Positions 26,602-35,721 of a DNA stretch of 64,000 nt are shown in pieces (within the stretch, counting starts at the first letter, position 1; every line of letters starts with the position of its first letter). A program made the translations under genes and the position numbers. The notes below the pieces were generated by a model that saw nothing but the letters and a program-made list of their open reading frames with translations, was not told the origin of the DNA and made no database searches. The stretch comes from Chloroflexi bacterium TSY (GTDB taxonomy: Bacteria; Chloroflexota; Anaerolineae; Caldilineales; Caldilineaceae). Location: assembly GCA_019217005.1 (NCBI GenBank), contig JAHBNG010000037.1, positions 1-64,000 of the forward strand. Reading direction: 5' to 3'.

Positions 26602-27820
26602 ATGAATACAGAAATACAGGGGTGGTTCATTTTAGGCGGACAATTAGGTTTACATTTTTGCAAAGAGAAAAGATGTTTATATTTTCTAATTTGAGCCATG
26701 CTCAGGCAGAAAATGACCTCATATAGATTTTTGTCTATGTATCAAAAGTGTAAACCTAATTCTGAACCACCCCGAAATACACGATGATATCTATACCTAT
26801 CTAACGCAGGCACCAACCAGCGAATTCAATGGACAAGATGTCAACATCATAAATTATTGGCAGGGCAATGACAATCTGCTGTGGCGCGTCCACTGTATGA
26901 TTCAACGCGGTCAGGAGCAAGAAGCCGTTGTCAAGCTCTACCTGGATGCCGGCCAAGCGCGCAGTCGACGCCAGTATGATGGGCAACAGATGTTCTGGCA
27001 TTTGGGTGTGGCGCCACGTCCCCTTTGGTTTGATCGCTATCCAGCAGGACTGGCACGTCAGATTCTCGTTTATGAGTGGGTAGATGGTCAGCCGCTCGAT
27101 GCAAATAGAGAAGAAGATCTCCAAGCATTGGCGAGTATAGTGGCACAAGTTCACAACCACGATCCGGCTGATGTACGACGCTTTTCACCAAACCCCGTAA
27201 ATTTGGACTATTTTTGGCGTGTAGAGAGCGGAAGTTTTAAGTCAATTTCTCAATGGTTACTCCAGATTGAAGCGACAGCTCTTGACCAGCTATTTAAAGA
27301 GTTGGTTCAGAATGCCACGGCGCTTGTTGAAGCCGCACTGCCACTTTGGGCAGGCATCGCACCAACGCCAGTGCATGGAGACGTACGTCTTGAGAACTGC
27401 TTATCCGTTTTGGGCACATGTGTCTTGTTAGATTGGGAGATGTTTGGTTTGGGAGATCCAGCCCTGGAGATTGCTTCATTTCTTTATCACAATCGTTCAG
27501 ATTTAGATGAGATAAAGCAGCAGAATTGGTTAGACAGATATCTGGCGAATTTTGACCAAAAACATCTCGGTCAACGAATCAGGGTCTATAGTCGCATTTT
27601 GCCTCTGCAATCTGTTTGCTATTTATTGAACGGTTTACGCAACATGTCTAACGAACCTTCGGACGAGTTGTCGAACGTCGACGCGACGCTCATGTTTCTA
27701 GAGTCAACGCTCAATGCAAGTTTGGAACATACTGCTTTAACCCTGAATCTTGAGTTGGCGTCAGTCACGGAACTGACGAGTCCATTCTTTCAGAAGATAA
27801 ATCAGAATATTAAACAATGA
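26602..27820 (+). pseudogene. Phosphotransferase-fold kinase (APH family) interrupted by MITE-A after codon 5
   Basis: The kinase core is intact from 26774: VVKLYLDAGQARSRRQYDGQ, the catalytic loop PTPVHGDVRLENCL and the metal motif LLDWEMFGLGDPALEIASFL, as in aminoglycoside phosphotransferase-like kinases. Removing the 155-bp element (26619-26773) and one 8-bp target copy (GAAATACA) gives one continuous 351-residue frame. It starts MNTEIHDDIYTYLTQAPTS and includes the nucleotide-loop region NIINYWQGNDNLLWRVHC. In the present sequence the start codon is cut off; the first usable ATG is at 26897, which would omit ~43 residues including that loop. It lies between trpG and trpD. The substrate is unknown. 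Confidence 0.85.
26619..26773 (+). mobile_element. MITE-A, copy 1 (155 bp)
   Basis: A non-coding element with ends GGGGTGGTTCA / TGAACCACCCC (right end written as on the plus strand: CTGAACCACCCC) and inner inverted AATTAGGTTTACA/TGTAAACCTAATT. It is flanked by the perfect 8-bp duplication GAAATACA (26611-26618, 26774-26781). It sits in the start region of the kinase gene. Confidence 0.95.
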
Positions 27821-27826
27821 ACCAGT

Positions 27827-27932
27827 AAGGCTTTTCCAACAATTAAAATCCCTCATTTGATCTGGAAAAGCTCAAGCCATTCCAGAGAAATTGACTTGGC
27901 ATATTCGGGACTTATTTCTCTGGAATGGCCTA
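27827..27932. repeat. Bipartite ~106-bp hairpin repeat (family F), copy 2
   Basis: Starts AAGGCTTTTCC just after the kinase stop and ends TGGAATGGCCTAA. Both hairpin halves match the copy behind trpS in design, with divergent loops. The remaining 27933-28061 before trpD shows no other feature. Confidence 0.65.
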
Positions 27933-28061
27933 AGGCGATTCCCAAAAATAGATTATCCACACATGAACAGGATTTACAGCGTTAGGAGAGAAACATCCCG
28001 TTAATCTATGGATCCTTTATAAATTGGGTTGACCTAAATCACCAAATTGGAGACACAAACC

Positions 28062-29096
28062 ATGTCACAAACCGCTGTGCAACAAGCAATTCACCAACTT
28101 TTCGACCATCGAGATCTGTCAGTTGAACAGGCTGATGCAGCCATGATGGAGATCATGACTGGCGAGGCAACAGAGGCACAAATCGGTGCATTTCTGGCTG
28201 CATTGCGCATGAAAGGAGAAACTGTCAATGAGATTACAGGCTGTGCCCAGGCCATGAAGCGCAATGCTGTACAAGTGCGGCCTAATATTGGCAACGCCCC
28301 ACTCCTTGATGTCGTGGGGACGGGTGGGGATGGGCGTGATACCTTCAACATTAGTACCACAACGGCTTTGGTTGTGGCTGGTACAGGACAAAAAGTTGCC
28401 AAACATGGAAATGTTTCGGTGAGTAGCCGAAGCGGGGCCGCAGATGTGTTGGAAGCGTTGGGCTCGAACATTCGGTTGAGTGCAGAACAAGCCGCCGACA
28501 CGATAGAGGAGGTGGGAATGGCCTTCTTGTTTGCTCAAATCTATCATCCTGCGATGAGACATGCGATTGGTGCCCGTCGAGAGCTTGCTGCACGAACAGT
28601 CTTTAACATTCTTGGTCCGCTGACAAACCCAGCGAACGCAACCAACATGATGATTGGTGTCTTTGACCCAAGCCTGACTGAACCGATGGCGGGCGTATTG
28701 GGTCAGATGGGGTGTCGGGCGGCATTTGTTGTTCATGGTGCCGATGGATTGGATGAGCTGAGCACCACGGGCGTCAATCGCATCAGTCATCTCAAAGATG
28801 GAGCTGTGACAACATTCGAGCTGGATCCAGCTGATCTTGGATTACCGAGAGCGACACTGGCGGATCTGAAGGGCGGAGAGCCAGCTGAAAATGCGGAAAT
28901 CACTCGAGGCATTCTGACCGGTGAAATCAGTGGCCCCAAACGAGATGTTGTATTGCTCAACGCCGCGGTTGCACTCAGTACGGAGATGAGGGATTTTGCA
29001 TCAGGGCTTACGGCAGCCCGAGAAAGTTTGGATAGTGGTGCAGCCTTGAATGTCTTGGATTCGTACATCCAAATGACTCAATCATTTACCCAATAG
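28062..29096 (+). CDS. trpD: Anthranilate phosphoribosyltransferase
   Basis: TrpD transfers the phosphoribosyl group of PRPP to anthranilate. The 344-residue protein has the glycine-rich VGTGGDGRDTFNIST motif, KHGNVSVSSRSGAADVLEALG, FAQIYHPAMRHAIGARRELAARTVFNILGPLTNPA and VVHGADGLDELSTTG. The ATG at 28062 is chosen for the GGAG nine bases upstream; a TTG five codons earlier is in frame but lacks one. It is followed by trpC after 24 bp. Confidence 0.96.
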   Translation: MSQTAVQQAIHQLFDHRDLSVEQADAAMMEIMTGEATEAQIGAFLAALRMKGETVNEITGCAQAMKRNAVQVRPNIGNAPLLDVVGTGGDGRDTFNISTTTALVVAGTGQKVAKHGNVSVSSRSGAADVLEALGSNIRLSAEQAADTIEEVGMAFLFAQIYHPAMRHAIGARRELAARTVFNILGPLTNPANATNMMIGVFDPSLTEPMAGVLGQMGCRAAFVVHGADGLDELSTTGVNRISHLKDGAVTTFELDPADLGLPRATLADLKGGEPAENAEITRGILTGEISGPKRDVVLLNAAVALSTEMRDFASGLTAARESLDSGAALNVLDSYIQMTQSFTQ

Positions 29097-29120
29097 AAGA
29101 TAGTTTACAAGAGTGCAAGT

Positions 29121-29975
29121 ATGAAACAGTCCAAATTAGATATTTCGAAACAGAAAGGCAAAGTGCTAGAGCAGATCATGGCTTGGAAGCGACAGGAGGT
29201 GCCCAAGCAGATGGAACAAGTGCCACTCAGCCAAGTGAAAGCCTTTGCCCAACTGGCACCGCCTCCTGTCGATTTTGCCGCGTCTCTGACGGCCCATGCT
29301 GGGGCAAGCATCATTGCCGAAGTGAAGCGGGCTAGCCCCTCCAAGGGATTGATCGCTAGAGAGTGGGATCCTGAACTGATTGGGGAAACCTATGCACGTA
29401 ATGGTGTTGCTGCCATCTCATGCTTAACGGACAGTCGCTTCTTTCAGGGCCAGCTTGAATACTTAACCGATATCAAGGAGCGACTACGCGAGATCAACAT
29501 GAGCATCCCCGTGCTACGCAAAGATTTCATTTATGATCCATATCAAGTCTATGAAGCCCGCACAGCGGGGGCTGATGTTTTGCTCTTGATTGTGGCTGTC
29601 TTAAGTGACACAGAGCTGAGCAGTCTCTACAAACTGACCTATGAGTTGGGGATGCAGGCGCTCGTCGAGGTGCATGATGAGACAGAACTTGAACGCGCAT
29701 TGGCGATTGATGCCCATGTGATTGGCGTCAACAATCGCGATCTGCGCACTTTTACAGTAAATATCGAGAATACAGCCCGTTTACGTGCACAGATTCCGGC
29801 GGGAAAAGTTGTTGTGGGCGAAAGTGGCATCAAGACGCCCGACGACGTTCGAAAAATGGCAGATATGGGATGCGATGCGATTCTGATTGGAGAGACGTTT
29901 TGCAAGTTGCCTCAAGAGAGGCGGGCAGAACGAGTAGAGGAATTTGTTCGAGCTGGTGTAGGTGTAAGAACCTAG
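29121..29975 (+). CDS. trpC: Indole-3-glycerol phosphate synthase
   Basis: TrpC closes the indole ring from CdRP. The 284-residue TIM barrel has the family blocks IIAEVKRASPSKGLIAREWDP, AISCLTDSRFFQGQLEYL, VLRKDFIYDPYQVYEARTAGADVLLLI, ALVEVHDETELERAL, VIGVNNRDLRTF, and VGESGIKTPDDV. It contains the expected catalytic Lys and Glu residues. It is the last gene of the cluster here; trpF, trpB and trpA are not in the window. It ends four bases inside the convergent CPBP gene. Confidence 0.96.
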   Translation: MKQSKLDISKQKGKVLEQIMAWKRQEVPKQMEQVPLSQVKAFAQLAPPPVDFAASLTAHAGASIIAEVKRASPSKGLIAREWDPELIGETYARNGVAAISCLTDSRFFQGQLEYLTDIKERLREINMSIPVLRKDFIYDPYQVYEARTAGADVLLLIVAVLSDTELSSLYKLTYELGMQALVEVHDETELERALAIDAHVIGVNNRDLRTFTVNIENTARLRAQIPAGKVVVGESGIKTPDDVRKMADMGCDAILIGETFCKLPQERRAERVEEFVRAGVGVRT

Positions 29976-30667
29976 TACTTCTCTTGTGTGGTGATTTCTT
30001 CCTGGATCAATGCTGCGATGCCAATCTGCACTAGATTTGCAACATAATGAGCGATCGTTGGCGTAATTAGGCTATTCTGCCACAAAAATAAGCCGCCAAA
30101 TAACCCACCAGCCAGGCTGGCCCCGACCATTCCCCAAATTCCTTGTGGGCTATGCAGAATACCAAATAGAACGGCGGATCCAAGTAGCAGAATCCAAGTA
30201 GGTGCAAGAGGTCCCAAGCCACCAAGTAGTAAACTACGGAAGAGCAATTCTTCGACGAGAACGGCTGGAATCATGGCCAAAATGACAAGCGTCGCTTCGC
30301 TTATGCTCCTTGGAATAATCGCCAGAATAATGGTAGACGAATAAAACTGCTGTCCCGTATGAGTGACAAGCCAGCGCGTAGCAAGAAAAAAGAAAAGTGC
30401 AATCGCTATCCCCCATAAAAACCCTTGGAGTAGTTGGTTAGCCCCATTTGTATAATTCCATCCAAGGTCTGATTGTGGAACGCCGCTGAGCAAGCCAAGT
30501 AATATACAAGCACCAACTAAGAGAATGCGTAACCAATTTTCAGGACCATAGAGGAGGATATTGCCTTCCGGTTTCCATGTGCGCAATAGTCGTGCCGTCA
30601 TGAAGGTGCCGTATCCAATCAGACAAGTGAGTAATAGTGTTAGAAATAGAAAGAGACTATATCGCAT
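29972..30667 (-). CDS. CPBP-family intramembrane metalloprotease
   Basis: About 231 residues with seven hydrophobic segments. The catalytic motif EELLFRSLLLGGLG (Glu-Glu-x3-Arg) and the downstream VLFGILHSPQGIWGM (metal His) are those of CPBP/Abi proteases, which act within the membrane. The start is uncertain: an upstream ATG at 30754 is in frame, but it falls inside a perfect palindrome. The one at 30667 (MRYSLFLFLTLLLTC) starts directly at the first membrane segment. No substrate can be named. Confidence 0.8.
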   Translation of the reverse strand: MRYSLFLFLTLLLTCLIGYGTFMTARLLRTWKPEGNILLYGPENWLRILLVGACILLGLLSGVPQSDLGWNYTNGANQLLQGFLWGIAIALFFFLATRWLVTHTGQQFYSSTIILAIIPRSISEATLVILAMIPAVLVEELLFRSLLLGGLGPLAPTWILLLGSAVLFGILHSPQGIWGMVGASLAGGLFGGLFLWQNSLITPTIAHYVANLVQIGIAALIQEEITTQEKY

Positions 30668-30730
30668 AATAATTGGGTATACTTTCTGCTTCTTGTGTAT
30701 GCCCGATGGCTGTGATACACTTGCGAACGA

Positions 30731-30764
30731 TTGAAGAGGCATGATATGAATCATGCCTCTTCAA
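30731..30764. terminator. Perfect 15-bp palindrome upstream of the CPBP gene
   Basis: TTGAAGAGGCATGAT and ATCATGCCTCTTCAA are perfect arms with a 4-base loop. It could be an operator or a leader hairpin between the divergent CPBP and etfB genes. There is no T tract, so the terminator label is only a placeholder. Confidence 0.35.
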
Positions 30765-30922
30765 CGGCGGGGACAATGGGGTTCCCGCTATTTTCGTATA
30801 AGTTAGATTTTTCGACAATATACTCACTCAGAGAATTTTGTCTCGTCTCTACTCTAGGTTATTTTCATTTATGAGTAAGTGCGGGAAAGATGAACAAATA
30901 AGAAACTGTGAGGAGACAGCAC

Positions 30923-31699
30923 GTGAAGATCGTTGTATTGGTCAAACAAACACCAGACACAGCAGAATTGCCAACAATCTCAGCAGAGGCTGTTGTAAGC
31001 GGTGAGATCCAAGCAACTATGGTTATGAATCCATGGGATGAATTTGCAACTGAGGAGGCGATTGACTTAAGCGACCGCTTTGACGCGGATTCTGTTGCAA
31101 TTGCCATGGGCAGTCCTGGCAGTACAGATGCCTTGAAACATGCATTGGCGATGGGTGTCGGTGAGTCGGTCCTCGTTGAGGGTGAGGCAAACGAGGAGCG
31201 TGATGATTGGACAACAGCCTCAATTTTGGCAAGAGCCATCCAAGAACAGGGCGAGATTGATATTATTTTAACAGGTAAACAGAGCGTTGATGGCAATAGC
31301 GGCAGCGTCTTTGTGGGTGTTGCGCGCAAACTGGGGCGACCTCTACTCGTCAATGTCTCCAAGATTGTAGATATTGCAGATGGTATCGTGACTGCGGAAC
31401 GTCTCATCGAAGGTGGTCAAGAAACTGTGACCGTCCCCTTACCAGTGGTAATTAGTGTGGCAAAAGAGATCAACGAACCACGTTACCCCAGCTTTATGGG
31501 AATTCGCAAAGCCAATCGTGCCAAGATTCCTACTCTGTCGGCCTCAGAATTGAGCAATGGTGGCACCAACAAGACTTCTTGGGGCAACATTCGCAAACCC
31601 GAAGTACGCAAAACTGAGGTTCAGATGATCGAAGGTGCAACTGTAGAGGAAAAGGCAGCGAAATTGGCAGATGCTCTATTGTCAGAGAAAGTCTTGTAA
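30923..31699 (+). CDS. etfB: Electron transfer flavoprotein beta subunit
   Basis: A 258-residue EtfB/FixA protein: KIVVLVKQTPDTAELP at the start, VMNPWDEFATEEAIDL, AIAMGSPGSTDALKHALAMG, DIILTGKQSVDGNSGSVF and the conserved NEPRYPSFMGIRKANRAKI. The GTG at 30923 follows AGGAG by seven bases and is preferred over an in-frame GTG five codons upstream. The beta subunit binds AMP and works only with EtfA, yet no etfA follows: the next gene is an NAD(P)-dependent epimerase-like gene 23 bp away. etfA must be elsewhere, or this is a displaced single gene. Confidence 0.92.
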   Translation: MKIVVLVKQTPDTAELPTISAEAVVSGEIQATMVMNPWDEFATEEAIDLSDRFDADSVAIAMGSPGSTDALKHALAMGVGESVLVEGEANEERDDWTTASILARAIQEQGEIDIILTGKQSVDGNSGSVFVGVARKLGRPLLVNVSKIVDIADGIVTAERLIEGGQETVTVPLPVVISVAKEINEPRYPSFMGIRKANRAKIPTLSASELSNGGTNKTSWGNIRKPEVRKTEVQMIEGATVEEKAAKLADALLSEKVL

Positions 31700-31722
31700 A
31701 TCGCTGATAAATCAAAAATGCT

Positions 31723-32628
31723 ATGAGAGTTTTAATAACCGGTGCAAGCGGCAAACTCGGAGCATATGTCATTCGCGAATTAATGGCAGAGCACGAATTG
31801 GTTCTCTTTTCGCGGCGTCAACCTGATGTGGAATTCACTGACTATGCTTGGATCCAGGGTGATCTCAATTTACTGGAGGATTGCCAACGAGCGATGGATG
31901 GCATCGATGCAATTCAACACATTGCAGCTCAACCCTGGCCTGTGGATCACCCCAGGTTAAGGGACCGCGCAAAGGCAGAAGGAATTCCATCAGATGCTAC
32001 TTTCAAGAGTAACATGTTGGGCACCTACAATTTGATGCAATCAGCAGCAGAAAAGGGCGTCAAAACCGTTGTCATGGCGGGTAGCAATTGTGCATTGGGG
32101 CATGGATTTCGAATTAGCGGTACGCCTTTTCCTATCGAAACAGTGCCGATTACAGAGACACATCCTTGCTATCCAGAAGATTCGTACAGCTTCTCCAAAC
32201 GAGCTGGTGAAGATCTGCTCGCTAGCTATACGCGGGCCTATGATATTCGGACCTATGTCACTCGCATTGCAGGTATTTGCTCAGTCGAACGGCGTCAAGA
32301 AATGGCAAAAAATGCAAAGCTTATCAACGACTGGAGTGACTGGCTTTGGTGTTGGGTCAGCAGCGAGGATGTTGCAAGCGCCCATCGTCTTCTAATGGAA
32401 GCAGCAGATGACTTACCACCTCATGATGTTTACTTTTTGAATGCCGATGATACAACCTTATTGGAACCATCGCGTGAAGTGGTTGAGCGATTTAAGCCAG
32501 AATTGGCTCCGTTGGCGAATGATCTAATCGGGCATCAGTCGTTCCTGAATTGTGATAAGCTGAAGAGAGCAGTTGGGTGGCAGCATCGCGAATCTTGGAG
32601 AAATCATACCATAGAACGCTCAAATTGA
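31723..32628 (+). CDS. NAD(P)-dependent epimerase/dehydratase-family oxidoreductase
   Basis: A 301-residue extended SDR. The dinucleotide motif is LITGASGKLGAYVI (residues 4-17); VMAGSNCALG, YSFSKRAGEDL (active-site Tyr/Lys) and VTRIAGICSVERR follow in the usual order. It probably acts on a nucleotide sugar or a uronate; the family resemblance (uronate dehydrogenase-like) is too weak to assign a substrate. It follows etfB closely and precedes a Gfo/Idh/MocA-type dehydrogenase, so a sugar-oxidation role is plausible. Confidence 0.82.
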   Translation: MRVLITGASGKLGAYVIRELMAEHELVLFSRRQPDVEFTDYAWIQGDLNLLEDCQRAMDGIDAIQHIAAQPWPVDHPRLRDRAKAEGIPSDATFKSNMLGTYNLMQSAAEKGVKTVVMAGSNCALGHGFRISGTPFPIETVPITETHPCYPEDSYSFSKRAGEDLLASYTRAYDIRTYVTRIAGICSVERRQEMAKNAKLINDWSDWLWCWVSSEDVASAHRLLMEAADDLPPHDVYFLNADDTTLLEPSREVVERFKPELAPLANDLIGHQSFLNCDKLKRAVGWQHRESWRNHTIERSN

Positions 32629-32909
32629 GTCGCACTGGCTCAGCAGAATCTTACGTGAACGACAAAAACAATCAAATCAAATGACACTGTGAAGATTAAT
32701 GAGAAAATGAAGGGCTGTCTCTCTGTTCTTCGACCCCTTCACATTTCGAGTGTGTACCGCAAAGTGTTTAAATGAATACTGCTTGGTCGGAGAACTGCTG
32801 CATTTGCACACTTTGGGACACACTCCCTTCATTTCCTTCATGGTTCATTTTTGTTTGAATGCGTCTAGAATTCTATTGCATTCGGGCAGGACAAAAATGG
32901 AGAGAACCA

Positions 32910-34031
32910 ATGAGCAACGTGGTCAGACTTGGGATTGTTGGCACAGGAAGTATTTCTTTACGTGGTCTATTGCCCCATTTAAGCATGGACGATGTTCAAG
33001 ATCGGGTGAACATTACTGCCGTCTGTGATCCTGTATTGGAGCGCGCTCAGGCAGCTGCAAACAAATTTAATGTGCCCAATGCTTATGCCACCTTTGAAGA
33101 GATGTTGGCGGCTGGCGTTGTCGATGCAGTGAGTATTGCCTCCCCCATTGGGTTTCACTACGATCAAGGGTTGATGGCCGTTGACCATGGAATACACGCT
33201 CACTTTAATAAGACAATGACGACTACTGTTGACGAAGCCAATGATCTGATTGCTCGTGCCACAGAAAAGGGGGTCAAGCTCGTCTCATCACCAGGTGAAT
33301 TGATTAACCCGCGACTTCAAGCCATTCGTAAGTTGATCCAGGACGGGGCATTGGGCACGCTCACTTGGGCCATGACCGGCGCAACCTTTGGGCAATATCA
33401 TGAAAATGAGGGGGGCGTGCGGCACGGCGACGACCCGCTGACGAATGTGAACCCAGCTTGGTATTTCCGCAAACCTGGCGGCGGTCCACTCTATGACATG
33501 ACGGTCTATGGGCTACATGCTTTAACGGCTGTTGTCGGGCCAGCCAAACGAGTAACAGCCTTCTCTGGCGTGCGCCTTCATGAACGTGAGTTCCAAGGCC
33601 AAATGCTGCCGACCGATATGGATGACCAGACGCTGATGGTATTGGATTTTGGCGATGCGTTCTTTGGATTTGTCTATGGTGTCGCCGCGGGTCATATGCA
33701 ATTAGGCCGCCCTCAGATTTTCGGGACCAAAGGCGTCATCAGTGGCGACACGATGAATGGTGAGCCGATTGAGTATGAGGGTCGCGAAATTGCCGAAGAA
33801 TTTGGCTATACAGCCACCTTGCCCCATGTGGTGGGCAAGCATCGTGAGATGGAAGAAATGCATGTCTATGAAGATGTCATGCAATTGGTGGATTGGATTC
33901 GTGACGATAAACCGACTCTCGCAACGGTCGAACACGCCCGCCACGTGATTGAGGTCTTCGATGCTGCCTATCGTTCGGCAGAGACAGAGCAGGCCCAAGA
34001 GCTACACACAACGTTTGAGGTGAATCTTTAA
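32910..34031 (+). CDS. Gfo/Idh/MocA-family oxidoreductase
   Basis: A 373-residue dehydrogenase with an N-terminal Rossmann fold (RLGIVGTGSISLRGLLPHL), the conserved loop GIHAHFNKTMTTTVDEANDLIARA and a C-terminal substrate domain with GGGPLYDMTVYGLHALTAVVGPAKRV. In the first loop, NKTMTT occupies the place of the usual EKP motif; the lysine is retained but not the Glu-Pro context. The ATG at 32910 follows GGAGA. It probably oxidises a sugar or inositol-type substrate. Confidence 0.85.
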   Translation: MSNVVRLGIVGTGSISLRGLLPHLSMDDVQDRVNITAVCDPVLERAQAAANKFNVPNAYATFEEMLAAGVVDAVSIASPIGFHYDQGLMAVDHGIHAHFNKTMTTTVDEANDLIARATEKGVKLVSSPGELINPRLQAIRKLIQDGALGTLTWAMTGATFGQYHENEGGVRHGDDPLTNVNPAWYFRKPGGGPLYDMTVYGLHALTAVVGPAKRVTAFSGVRLHEREFQGQMLPTDMDDQTLMVLDFGDAFFGFVYGVAAGHMQLGRPQIFGTKGVISGDTMNGEPIEYEGREIAEEFGYTATLPHVVGKHREMEEMHVYEDVMQLVDWIRDDKPTLATVEHARHVIEVFDAAYRSAETEQAQELHTTFEVNL

Positions 34032-34140
34032 GCGCAAGTCACCCGCCAGATGGTGGCTGTCCGATCCTCAACGAATGCAAGGTAGAGTCTATACAAAGCG
34101 GTGTCACTTAATCCACAGCCACGATCTAATCACCCTATCG

Positions 34141-34821
34141 TCAGCCGACCGACAATGCTTTCTCGACAACTTCCCGGGCTCTATCCGGAAGATCTAGCAA
34201 AAGCGCAGCTTCACGGCCACGTTCTGACATTTTCTTCCATGTTTTGCGCACAATACCAATCAGCTTTTCTTCATCATGTTTCTGGGCAAAGTCGGCAAAA
34301 TAGTTCTCTAAAAAGACTAAACAGATTACATCTTCTAAGAGCTGTACGTCTGGATCGAGTTTGAGGCGTTCCTTTCGCAGAAGGGACTGAACACGACGAA
34401 TCGTTTCTTCAGCATAACCAACTTCGCGCAAGATTTCAGCAGCCGTATCGGCGTGGAAACGGGCCAGCGTGCTGCGCCATTTCTTATATCCGGCTTTATC
34501 CATGGGATAATCGCTGCGTGGAATAGTCCAACGTCGAATGTGTTGGCTACGCGCCGCCAATCGGACGATTTCAGGTGCATCAGGCGTAATCTTCTCTAAC
34601 CAATCCGTCATGCGCCGCGCATAGAGAAGTTCTTTCGGGATGTTCTGTCCTTCGACCTGTTCGATGTTGGGATCTTTTGCGTTTTCCATGTCAAAACGAG
34701 CAATCGCCTCGTAAAAGCGCTCAGACAGGATTTTATTATCTTGTAAAATGCCATGGACTTTTTCGAGTGAAAGCCCCGTTACGTTTGCGATCATAGCGGT
34801 TTCGATGTCTTGAGCATTCAT
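34141..34821 (-). CDS. DUF4202-domain protein, joined upstream to an Rpn C terminus
   Basis: Residues ~33-226 are a DUF4202 domain (ERFYEAIARFDMENAKDPN, KELLYARRMTDWLEKITPDAP, RLAARSQHIRRWTIPRSDYPMDKAGYKKWR, FLENYFADFAQKHDEEK). The conserved Gln-His and Asp residues are in place. Residues 1-25 (MNAQDIETAMIANVTGLSLEKVHGIL) are instead the typical C terminus of Rpn/PD-(D/E)XK proteins, and there is no start codon between the two. The present ATG overlaps the rpn stop (ATGA-type) and may permit re-initiation. The original product was most likely one Rpn-DUF4202 fusion split by a frameshift (see the rpn entry). Confidence 0.8.
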   Translation of the reverse strand: MNAQDIETAMIANVTGLSLEKVHGILQDNKILSERFYEAIARFDMENAKDPNIEQVEGQNIPKELLYARRMTDWLEKITPDAPEIVRLAARSQHIRRWTIPRSDYPMDKAGYKKWRSTLARFHADTAAEILREVGYAEETIRRVQSLLRKERLKLDPDVQLLEDVICLVFLENYFADFAQKHDEEKLIGIVRKTWKKMSERGREAALLLDLPDRAREVVEKALSVG

Positions 34822-35708
34822 TGCGAGAACAATCTCTCGGTTTCTGCGATCTTCTGCCAGAGTCTCGCCGACTTCAATCCCCTTTTCAACGCCTTTTCAA
34901 CGCCTTCTTCACGCCCTTCTTCACGTAGCGCTGCTTTCTCTCTTTCTAGTGCTTTCAATAACATACTCTGAACCTCCTCTCGATCCGCAATTGTCTGTTC
35001 CAGCGAACCATATTCATCTTCATCTATTCTGCCATGGATTGCCAACTGTTTGAACCAGTTTAGGAAAATGTAGAGTGCCTCGCGCTCCATCTCATCATCA
35101 TCATAGAGTGCAAGCAATTCATCTTGTAATAACTCAATGTCGTAGTAGGCTTCTACTAAAAAGAGCAGTGTAACAATATTACGCGTCTTGAGCAACCCTT
35201 CTTTCGAATATTCGTTTTCAATCAACTTTAGATATTCGAAATCTGGTCGATATTTGCCAAGGGGCGGGTAGTCTTCAATCAGATCAGCGATGTTTTCTGG
35301 TGCTGTCCACCTCTCCTCACCATTATACAATACAATAGGCAAAATGGCAGGTAGTTTTTTGACGCTCTTGATTCCATGCGTATGCAGAAAGTCTAGATAG
35401 AATCCAGTCACATAGTGCAACATACGCAACACCATAAAGCGCTGTACAGTGGACTGAAATTCGACCAAAATGTAGAAAAAAACATCTTGCATTGTTCCAT
35501 CTGCCATCAACAAGGGAACAGAATAGATGATGTCACTTTCTGTCTCCTTGTAGTGGTCAGAAACGAAGGATTTATCCAAGGGAGTTGCTTGATCGAAATC
35601 CAGTTCCTGCACCCAATCTTCCTCCACAAATGTTTCAATTAGTTGGCGGAATATGGTCTTATTGCCAAAGAGTCGCTTGTAGCCAATGTCGTGTATGTTG
35701 TGAGTCAT
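34818..35708 (-). CDS. Rpn-family PD-(D/E)XK nuclease/transposase, C terminus frameshifted
   Basis: A 296-residue Rpn-like protein. It opens with HNIHDIGYKRLFGNKTIFRQLIETFV and has ESDIIYSVPL, FFYILVEFQSTVQRFMVLRML (nuclease-core Glu-x-Gln) and KLPAILPIVLYNGEERWTAP. Near the end, the 11-bp unit TTTTCAACGCC (plus strand) occurs twice in tandem at 34883-34904. Removing one copy makes the frame run EEGVEKGIEVGETLAEDRR...LAMNAQDIETAMIANVTG into the next gene as one 518-residue protein. With two copies it ends ...WQKIAETERLFSQ. A two/one-copy switch could turn the fusion on and off. Rpn proteins promote recombination and some have been linked to phage defence. Confidence 0.85.
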   Translation of the reverse strand: MTHNIHDIGYKRLFGNKTIFRQLIETFVEEDWVQELDFDQATPLDKSFVSDHYKETESDIIYSVPLLMADGTMQDVFFYILVEFQSTVQRFMVLRMLHYVTGFYLDFLHTHGIKSVKKLPAILPIVLYNGEERWTAPENIADLIEDYPPLGKYRPDFEYLKLIENEYSKEGLLKTRNIVTLLFLVEAYYDIELLQDELLALYDDDEMEREALYIFLNWFKQLAIHGRIDEDEYGSLEQTIADREEVQSMLLKALEREKAALREEGREEGVEKALKRGLKSARLWQKIAETERLFSQ

Positions 35709-35721
35709 TGTGAGTCCCACA

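Noticed and set aside
34883..34904. Programmed -1 frameshift between rpn and the DUF4202 gene
   Set aside because: No X-XXY-YYZ heptamer fits in the reading frame; the 11-bp tandem duplication explains the shift fully.
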